NCBI GenBank assembly: GCA_002794775.1
Contig: NBAY01000002.1
Coordinates: 744,001-808,000 of the forward strand
Reading direction: 5' to 3'
DNA: 64,000 nucleotides
Source of the DNA: Porodaedalea pini
Lineage: Eukaryota > Basidiomycota > Agaricomycetes > Hymenochaetales > Hymenochaetaceae
Shown: positions 55,838 through 64,000 of the stretch, in pieces
Layout of the letters: every line of letters begins with the position of its first letter
Numbering within the stretch: the first letter of the stretch is position 1
Translations under genes and position numbers: made by a program
Notes under the pieces: generated by a model
The model's input: the letters and a program-made list of their open reading frames with translations, nothing else
Told to the model about the DNA's origin: nothing
Databases searched by the model: none

Positions 55838-57502
55838 ATGTCATCCCTCCACATCGTCTTGGACGGCCGCGACTCGGAGCGCAACGAGGACGGCGCTCTA
55901 ACGCGTCTAGCTGATATCAGCGCCGTCGATACCAATGTCCTCCAGCGTGTCGCCAGCTTGTCCTTGTCTGGCTTGCCCGCAGAGGCACATCTTAGTGCAG
56001 ACGAGGATAGCAGTCAAGCGGCAACAGATTTCGCCAGTAACTTCGCGTCGCCGCCTCTGAGTGTCTCAGGAAGCGTCACCTCCTTCGACTTTGAAAGAAA
56101 CTCTTCCAGTGACCAAATGTCTTCGCTGTCCCCCGAGCCTTCGCTTTACTCTTTAACGGATTCATTAAAGGATCAAGCATTACGCTTCGAACATGGGCGC
56201 TGCGTGAACACCCACTCTGAGGTATACAAACTGCCAGCAGACGAGGAAGAAGCTGAGCGACTAGGTGAATAGTTGCATTAAGTATTAATTTGTCTACATA
56301 ACTGAGAATAAATCATAGACAAACAGCATCGTCTCTTTAAGGCAATATCTGGGGATTATGTCCCGCCTTTCCGAGACGTGCTTGCGGACAATAACGATCC
56401 TCTCAACCCCAAAACTTGTCTTGACATTGGCTGCGGCTCAGGAACCTGGTGAGCTTCGTGTATTTTAGATGTCCATGACCTTATCAATTTAATTATAATT
56501 TTATGTACCCAGGATACTTGAAGTTGCCGCCGCTTTCCCTCACGTTTCTTGCACAGCTGTTGATCTCGTTCCCCTTCCAGCCATGTAAGTGTTCAATGGG
56601 ACCTGAGACTTGTTTCGGAAAATGATTCCCCTCTGACATTCCGGCTATAAACGAAAGGAATCAGATTCCATCGAATCTCCGGTTCGAAATTGATGATGTC
56701 GGCCTCGGACTTGAGCATTTCGCAGGCGATTTTGATGTTGTACATGCACGCCTTATATCCTCAGGTATTAGAGACTATTACCGCCTCATCGGCGACACTG
56801 CGCTCGCGCTTCGCCCGCGCGGGCTTGCGGATTTCACGGAGAACGACTGGCGCGTTTATGACATCGAGAAGCGGCACATCATTCCCACCCCGGGCGAAAT
56901 TTGGGGTGCAGTCGAGCCCCCTGAGGGTTGGATTGGCACGGGCATGGCGCGCTCGGGAAGCAGTCCCGTTCGGCGCGCGGTAAAGGTGACTGCGGCTTCT
57001 GAGCCGAGCCCCTTCATCGCGCGCTTCGTCACACTCGCGCGCCAGGCTGTGTGCAAGCGCGGTGGTCATGTGGACGCGGCTGCGCTGCTGCAGGGCTGGA
57101 TATCAGGACATCGTGCATACGAGGACGTCACATACCGTGAATTCTGGCTCCCCATCGGCGGATGCGACGTTCAGAAGTATTCTGTTGGCAGCGCGATGAC
57201 TGAGGAAGAGCTTGAGAAGTTTCGTTGGGCTGGGAAAGAAGCTGACGAAGATTTACTCGTACGTCCGCGTCGTTCGGCAGCAACAACTGTGCGCTGACGC
57301 TTCATCGTCAAAGGAATTCATGCGGTCTGCACGTCCTCTTCTACTTGGTACAGGAGTGCCAGAGGAAGTGGTCGACTTCCTCACAGAAAAAGCGTCTCAG
57401 GAGATCCACGAGGCGCGCACCCCATTGTACATGCGCATGCAAAACGTTTATGCCCGCAAGAAGGAAAGGCGACAAGACCCCGTCGCTTCATCCGAGCCCT
57501 AA
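55838..57502 (+). CDS. SAM-dependent class I methyltransferase (472 aa)
   Basis: Five exons (55838-56264, 56319-56448, 56513-56584, 56658-57258, 57314-57502) total 1419 nt. The first 130 residues are Ser-rich and disordered. Then comes KQHRLFKAISGDYVPPFRDV and motif I LDIGCGSGTWILEVA, with an acidic end to strand 2 (CTAVDLVPLP). Later, FDVVHARLISSGIRDYYRLI and ALRPRGLADFTENDWRVYD match the post-motif region of the LaeA-like and related fungal methyltransferases. The C-terminal helix ends MRMQNVYARKKERRQDP. Substrate unknown; such proteins act in secondary metabolism, development or protein methylation. Confidence 0.87.
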
Positions 57503-57805
57503 CGACCTCAAGGTTCTCGTCTAGTAACAAGATGCAGGTGGTATCCCCGTTTTCTTATTCATCGCATGTTCTGTATCCCTGCTGTCTTCTTCAGCCTTTT
57601 TCCTTCGTGGAGTGAAGTTCGACGTTTTCTGCTGAATATCGCATTTTTTTTGAACAGTCACTAGCCATATAAACTCAATCTCTCAAACCTTCATCGAACT
57701 TGCTTTTACTCTTTTGCCTACCATTATCTTTTGTGTACATTATATTACCGCTGCTGCTGTGTCTCGCTCTCGATATCTCAAGTCGCTATATAACTCGTAT
57801 CAAGT
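57503..57805. other. Intergenic region
   Basis: Pyrimidine-rich 303 bp with CATATAAACT near 57664 and CTATATAAC near 57785, either of which could be the promoter of the small downstream gene. Confidence 0.45.
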
Positions 57806-58226
57806 ATGCACGCATTAATTCCCTCTCGTAGAAAATACTTGATTATAATTCTTACCTGTGCTCTCTCTGGTGCGATCCTGCGGGTCCTGCCTACATATAT
57901 AAGCATCATACCGCGAAGCGACCACCGACGACCCGGCCAATGTTCTCGGTTCCCACCGCTACCTCGAGCTAGATCTACCAGATTCCCCAGATCTCGGATT
58001 TAATTTTCGCATCCGTGTGGTGGAATGTTCGGTCAGAAATTTCACCATTGACACGTGCGCGCTTGTCGACGTTTGTAGGCGTTGGCCAGCAGCGGCCTAC
58101 CAGCGATTGAATACAAAACAATATACGGTATTCCTTAAGAGTCGTTCATACGACGGACATCAAAGCATACCAACGTTCATTCTGCTCAAGAACGGAGATA
58201 TCTTTATGCCGTGTGCTCCAGTCTAG
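57806..58226 (+). CDS. Putative small secreted protein (128 aa)
   Basis: Exons 57806-57869 and 57904-58226 joined across a 34-nt GT-AG intron sum to 387 nt. The unspliced reading stops early in a Pro/Arg-rich tail. The spliced one gives a signal peptide (MHALIPSRRKYLIIILTCAL) followed by SYREATTDDPANVLGSHRYL, PDLGFNFRIRVVECSVRNFT and IPTFILLKNGDIFMPCAPV. The mature part has four Cys (ECSV, DTCA, DVCR, MPCA), enough for two disulfides, and no membrane segment. I recognise no family; small size and secretion make it effector-like. The intron is at the short end of the range, which lowers confidence. Confidence 0.55.
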
Positions 58227-58716
58227 TTAGGCCGTACTACGAGCTGCTCGGATTGTCGTAATGGCCCGGGATCTTGCTTTATTAATGCTCCTTAATTCAC
58301 GGACAAGACAGAGGACAGATTTCCTCGCGATCCTGCGTCAAAACCTAAGATACGGTCTATTCGTCCTCGACATCCGCGGAAACTCAAATTGAGAAACTTA
58401 GCTTGATGCCGCACGATATCCACCCCCGGTATATGTACAGCCATCTGACCTAGTAAGACCCACCAAAGTACCAGTAACAGAATGGCATTGGACAAGTACA
58501 GACAGCAGCGGGAGGTATTGAATACATATCTACCTAAAAACCTAAGATTGCGGTGGGTTCGACGAGAAAACAATAAAGTACATGCATTGCAGAAAGAAGA
58601 GAATAATGCGGAGAAATGCGAGGTAGTACGCTCACGAATGAATGGAATAGCAGAGGAAGACTATGCGTCCACCCACACTCCCTTATGGGACCCGACATAA
58701 CGGAAAACTGAAGAGA
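58227..58716. other. Intergenic region between convergent genes
   Basis: About 490 bp. A short similarity, CCTAAGAT followed by TTCG(T/A)CGA-like words, occurs near 58350 and 58545. A 72-codon plus frame (58482-58700) has no support. Confidence 0.4.
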
Positions 58717-61700
58717 CTAGCTCAGCTTGGCCTTCTTGGGGTTGACCTGATCAGAACTCCCGCGAGGATCGCCTGCTGCCGGCCGCTTCTTCTGCTGCTG
58801 AAGCTGAGAGCGCACTCGGGCTGACTCTTCACGAATCTTGTCCTGCATGCGAACGGCGATTTGGCCCACTTCACTGTCGAGCCCGTTGAATTTAATCGCG
58901 TTATCGACCATCAGGTTCATGTCCGTTTCCCAGGCGTCAATCGATTCGTACTTGTCCGTCTCGAGCTTACTACGAATTGTCCGGAGGTCTCGAGCGTCTC
59001 GTTTCGGGATGATGTCGTGATAGGTTGGAATCTGAAGGGCGACAGGGTCGACGGGCTCCCAGAAAATAAGCCAACTGCAAAAGACAGTCAAAATCGGCAG
59101 ATGAAAAGGATGATGAGTAAATCTTACCTGCCATCATTCATGAGCTTCGTCATGAGGCTCATGAGGCTCCGCTTCTCTTTGAAGGAAAGCCTTTTCTCCA
59201 TAACCCTTGGCCATTCTCTCCTGAACACCTTCTCAACAGCCTCTGCATTGATTACTGGGAGTGTCATTGGTGGATTGAACTGGCGGCAATTCGCGAAGAT
59301 AAGATCTATATCGCTAGCGAACTCCTCCATAGTAGAGTAATGCCCCTTCTTTAGGCGACCACTGATTGATCCGAAGTCCATAGGATTTTTAATCTCCTCG
59401 TAGTAGCTGAGGGTAAAAGTTAGGAAAGGACACTAAGGTCGGTCGTTTAATAATACGTACGTCGGACAACCATCCCGCACTGGATCAACAGGCTCTCTAA
59501 AGAAGAACGATTGAGGTAGGCCTACGAGAGTCTTCAAAAGCTCGCGACATTTGGCCTCATTAATGGGAGTTGCAGCCACTACCGACGGTGTAGCAGAAGA
59601 AGATTTCTTTGGCTTGGAAGGCGTGGCCGAAGACGTCTGCGATGATGGCGCAGGAGGGACCGAGTCCGCCTGCCTCTCCTTCCCCTTGGCCGAAGGCGAA
59701 GGCTGCACAGGCTTTTCGGTTGTTTTCTTTACCTTCGCCGGTGTCGGCACGGACTTCGGCGGAGAAGCACGTGAAGGAGGGGTAGGTGGCGGTGGAGAAT
59801 GATGCCTTTCTAAAGCAGCCGAACGTTCGAGCGCAGCTTTTGGCTCGGGGCTCGCAAGGCTGAGAAGCTCGTCGTCCGCATCCAATTCGACGACTTTGCG
59901 CGGTTTCGAGCTTGAAGACTTGTTTGGCGACTTTTCGAGTTCTTCCATAGCAATAACTTCTTGCAAGAGATCGTGAGATCCGTCGTCAATGTACGGTGGC
60001 GGCGGCATGTCGGTCGCCTTCACTTTACGGGACCTCTGCGGGTGCTTGGCCTTCGGAGCCGCTTTCGAACTCTCTCCGTTAGTCATGGGCTGACCTGAAC
60101 CAAGCTTAAGCTTCAGTTTAGGGGCAGATGGGGCAGGCTCGGATGCCGGGACATGACTGTCTTCGACTGCCTCAGGTGCAGGAGGTCCCGAGGGGTTCGC
60201 AGCAGCTTCGTGCTTGGGAGCGGCCCTTTCTGCCGATTCAACAGTCGCATTTATTTTCGTCCAGACTGGTCAAATATTAGTAAGATATGCCGGCAGACTT
60301 TCATCACAACATACCTTTGTCGAAGAAAGCCTCAAGAGCAATAGATTCTGTGTAGGCATATGACTTTGGGGGGTTATACGTCCTGCAGTTCCGAATCATA
60401 AGCCGGAAGTCCGCATCGAAATCCTGGCGGTCTTTATACATTCCATTCTGCAGCTTATGGCCCATAGTCTGCAAGTCCATCGGGGATTTAATGACATCAA
60501 AGTAGCTAAAAGAAAGGTAAGGCAAAGGTCGGCTAGATTGAAATTGGAAGGTTAACTGACTCAGGAGCTTTATCCCGGATCGGATCAACAGGCTGCAAGA
60601 AAATAAGAGCTGACTTGCAGGGGTTGAGGCGCTTGAGAGCGGCTTGACATGCCTTGACATCCTGGACATTCATCCCTTTAGTCTGTGATTTCGGGACCGC
60701 CTTCTCCTTCTTCTTCGACACCGGAACGGGTTTCGGTGGTGGAGGGAGCGGCTCCTTGAACTCAGGCTTCGCTTTTGAAACCGCATCTTCAGATCCCATG
60801 GAAGGAGAAGGTGTAGGTGCACCAAGCGGTGCCAGGCGCAGCTTTGCAGGACCTTGGGAAACGGACATAACTGTAGGTGTAGATGAGGTGATTACACTGT
60901 GTTTCCGCGGTCCGATCTTGATCTGTGGCTTTGGGGCTTTGGGAGCGATCCTGATACTGGCCGGGTTTTGAATTGGAATAAGGGGTGGCCCTTCAGTCAC
61001 CGGCGTTGGCGGCAGATGGATGGTATTCTTGGGCAGAGGTTCATCGGCTCCTCGAACGACCAGATCCGCCAACTTGAGCATGCAGAATCGTACTTCGTAG
61101 TCAGCTTGAGGGTCCCTAATTGAAGAAATTGTCAGGTGAGCTGTAATAGGCGAAAAAAGGGATGTTTACTCACAGGATAACGGGCATGACGCACTTGCGC
61201 AGTATTTCACTCTTTCCGACCTCTCTGTCCTTCCGCAAAGCGCGAATCATCAAGTCCGTCTCCGACTTTTTGCTCTCTTTCGCCTTGTCCGGCGCCGTAC
61301 CATCTTCTTCGATGAGGAGAGACTCTGATTCCTTTGTTGGAGCTTTGATCTCGCCGATGGTTGCAAGCAACGCCAAACTCTCGCATACATTCCTAGCAAC
61401 GTGTCGACGAACCGCACGCGATGAATCGTTCGCAATGACAGCAAAGATATAGTTCATGATCTTCGGCATATACCACTTCGTGAGGAACAGCCCATCAAAA
61501 CCGGCCAGACGAACTTGAGTTGCATTCCCTTCACGGGTCGAAAGCAGAAATATTTTCGGGTCGCTCGGGATGAGATTGGCCATTGCCAACATGATATGAA
61601 ACTTGCTCATATTTCATTAGTTAAGTAGTCAAGAATCGGAAAGGAGTAATTCACCTCCAGTGAAGCAACGGTGACGACGTTGTGTACAGACGGAATTAAA

Positions 61701-64000
61701 CGATCCATGCTTCGATACCGTTCAACTTCCGTGATTGCCGCTTGTAGCAGCTCGAAATCTTCTCCACTTTGGTCATTCTTTGGCACCGACATAGTCAACT
61801 CTCCTTGTTCAGGAGGAGCAGTCGAAACAGTTGCACAGGCCAATGCAGTAATCAGAGAAGAAATATAGTACGCATCAGAAAACTAGAAGAAAAAAAGGCA
61901 AGGCACGGAGAACGGGTAAGAACCACAACGCGCAGTACAACAAATTTACGCACTGCATTAGTAGTATTGTCATTATATCGCAGTTGGTCGATAAAAAATT
62001 GTCGTATTTGAGGCGGAGTCTTCCCGTTTTCGAGGCGCACTTGAGATATTGCATTTACAAGAGCCTACGCTTAATGTCAAAAAAGTAAACATATCGAAGT
62101 CACAGATCAGAGACTCGCCTTTCGCAGGAAGTACTCCGTAAAGTCTGAGAAATCATTGGGACGAGGGACAAACTTATGGGAGAAGAGGTCCTGACTAGGA
62201 TCCTCAGGTTCATAGCAGAAACGCAGAAATAGTTTGAACAGATGAAATAGGCCAACAAAGTCAACCCGTCGAGAAGCACACTGAAGTATGACACGGTTAC
62301 TCGCATCCGACGAGGAAAAAAAGAGCAACTTACGCTGACGAGGGCTAAAGCTGCTTCACATCTGATACGGAAGAAATAGTTCGTCACTAGCACGGTCTTA
62401 GTGAGCGTACTAGATACGATGGGCGTTGGTTGTCTGGCAAGTGCGTGAACAGCCTTTAAAAAGATGTTAAGGTGCCTGAATAACGTATATATCAACCCAA
62501 GGTGCTCACCTCCATTTGTGCGACCACATCTCGATCACGCTGCAACTGGGATACCCACATGTAATCTGCCTGCTCGAACTGGATTCTTGCAATCCATTCA
62601 AAGTCCGCATCCATTCTGATCCACTCATATGTAGCACCCGCCATCGCCTGCTCTTCCTCTTCTGTCCAGTCCGTCACTTTCCACTTCTCGCGTTCCTCCT
62701 CGTTCTCCCAAACCTCGAGGCCGAAGCCCATGTCAACCATGCCCATAGCCTCAGCCGCCTCGGTGTCCCCTTCCGCGGCGGCCTGAGCTGCCGCTTGACG
62801 TGCAAGGTAGCGCTTCGTGTTCCGCCGCACACGCTTGTACTTCGTATTAAAAGGCACCTCAAAACGCTTGATAGGCGCAAGGATGTCGAGCACGTGCTCA
62901 TATGGCGTACCATCTGCTTCATGAATCCGAACAGTCATCTGGCCTTCGAAGAAAGGAACGGGCTTTAACAGGGAAGTTAACAGAGGGTCATTCTGGTGCA
63001 TCATCTGTGCCGGGCACTCCTGCCGCATCTGAATCTCGACAGCCATCTTCTTTCGATTGAACGTCGCGAGGAAGCTGAATTGGGGACAACCGCTGCCGTG
63101 TATCCATTGGTCGACGAACGACCGCAAATCTACGCCGCTGACCTTCCTGCATGTCCGCAAAAAAGAATGCGTTGATAAGCAATTCTGTGCCATCTCACCG
63201 CTGATGGCGGAAAGGAATATCTTAGGGAGGACACGCGACAAGCCTAGGGACGTCCCTGATTTACCGAGGCGGCGGTCGAGAATATGCAGTACGAGAGGAG
63301 CCTTCAAGTTGATGAAAGCGAGCGTCGACGCGTCAGGAGGCTCCATACTCCCCGGCTGACAAATCGGAGGCATCGTCCCATTGTCAAGCTCCAATACGCG
63401 ATCTACGTCCTTCTTGAGACGGAAGCGATATTCGTTGTTACCAGTAAGCTTCCGCAGGCAAAGGCCTGCAATATAAAGGCCTAAGCCGTTAACAAGCCAT
63501 ATGTCGGACCAAGTCTTTGGGATGATATTCACTCCTGCCCACTGAGAGGCAAGACCGTGTAGAAGAACCTGGCGCGACTCATAGACCTGATCTATAGCGT
63601 CTTCGCCATGCAGCAGATCAGATGACACCATCGTCAAAGTTGCGCTGTCAAATCGCTGCGATAATAACTCGTCCACGAATACCAGCTTGTACGAGCCGAA
63701 GGGGTATGAACCACACTCAGTTGAGTAAAAATTCATGGCTGACCGCAGGAAAGAGACTGTGTTCGACAGATAAGAATCGTAGCCAGGAAGGCAGAAAGCA
63801 TGCATGAGTGTCTGGGAGCCAAAGGACTCATCGGTGAGTCCGGCCACGTCAGTAGGTATGGGGTAGACAACGAAAGGTCCGGCAGCAAAGGCAATATGTT
63901 GGACGGAAGTCAAAACTGGTTGAGAAAATAGATATATTACTTTGTTGGCATTGTTGGGATGGGCGATCTATAAAAAAATATGAGCACAAGGTACCGAAAG
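58717..64000 (-). CDS. TAF2: TFIID subunit Taf2 with three C-terminal bromodomains, 5' end outside window
   Basis: Taf2 is the TFIID subunit with an aminopeptidase-like fold that contacts core promoter DNA. The visible part begins with an exon at about 63967 (IAHPNNANKVIYLFSQPVLT), then HIAFAAGPFVVYPIPTD, NFYSTECGSYPFGSYKLVFV and LLHGLASQWAGVNIIPKTWS. The HExxH zinc site of M1 peptidases is replaced by HGLAS, as usual for Taf2. HEAT-like exons follow (61.2-61.8 kb). The C-terminus adds three bromodomains: about 60.33-60.64 kb (SPMDLQTMGHKL, NCRTYNPP), 59.13-59.52 kb (NPMDFGSISGRL, NCRQFNPP) and 58.80-59.08 kb (YHDIIPKRDARDLRTI, NAIKFNGLDS), separated by Lys/Ser/Pro-rich linkers. All three keep the acetyl-lysine-binding Asn. 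The stop is at 58717-58719. Confidence 0.92.

Noticed and set aside
58350..58560. Short direct similarity around CCTAAGAT
   Set aside because: Only a few scattered words match; not enough to call a repeat.

Overview
This is a nuclear segment from a filamentous basidiomycete, most likely an agaricomycete. Almost every gene is interrupted by GT-AG introns of about 40-80 bp, and intergenic spaces are short. The proteins are fungal housekeeping types (Dop1, Ist1, Taf2, mitochondrial uL10m, a Tda3-like oxidoreductase, a GRAM/VASt sterol transporter) plus secreted glycoside hydrolases, and a chromodomain Ty3/gypsy element is present. I saw no tRNA, rRNA or CRISPR array. Many exon joins were reconstructed by eye from splice signals and reading frame. 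Where I give an exact protein length, the summed exons are divisible by three.

Layout. 1-13 kb: the Dop1 gene (minus, running off the left edge), a tiny membrane protein, a Ser/Thr-rich membrane protein, then two same-strand secreted enzymes, a GH5 exo-beta-1,3-glucanase and a six-hairpin glycosidase. 13.5-23.2 kb: a transposon nest. An AT-rich, CpG-poor stretch leads into a unit bounded by inverted double-hairpin modules that carries a broken subtilase fragment. An old solo LTR sits inside that unit. A nearly intact but inactivated Ty3/gypsy chromovirus sits inside the solo LTR in the opposite orientation. Target-site duplications for both LTR insertions are legible. The chromovirus shows an 11-nt self-primer match of the Tf1 type, a possible -1 frameshift site between gag and pol, and decay confined to CpG sites between its LTRs.

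23.2-28.5 kb: two divergent paralogous AAA ATPase genes flank the mitochondrial ribosomal protein uL10m; the second copy has three single-base frame breaks. 29-48 kb: Tda3-like FAD oxidoreductase, BCAS3-type WD40 protein, PX-domain AGC kinase, an acidic nuclear-type protein, an Alr4036-type FMN-binding protein, thioredoxin, and a GRAM-VASt sterol-transfer protein. All are on the minus strand except the acidic protein. 48.2-52.5 kb: a repeat-rich stretch without a convincing protein gene, containing a TATA box followed by tandem exon-like units and a second tandem array of about 0.48 kb.

52.5-64 kb: IST1 with an 11-nt microexon, an unresolved hypothetical gene, a SAM methyltransferase, a small putative secreted protein recognisable only after removing a 34-nt intron, and Taf2 (minus, running off the right edge) with three C-terminal bromodomains. 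Functionally the window is a mosaic of membrane traffic (Dop1, Ist1, GRAM/VASt, BCAS3), signalling (PX-AGC kinase), redox and mitochondrial functions, transcription, and wall or polysaccharide hydrolysis, split by one heterochromatin-like transposon island.
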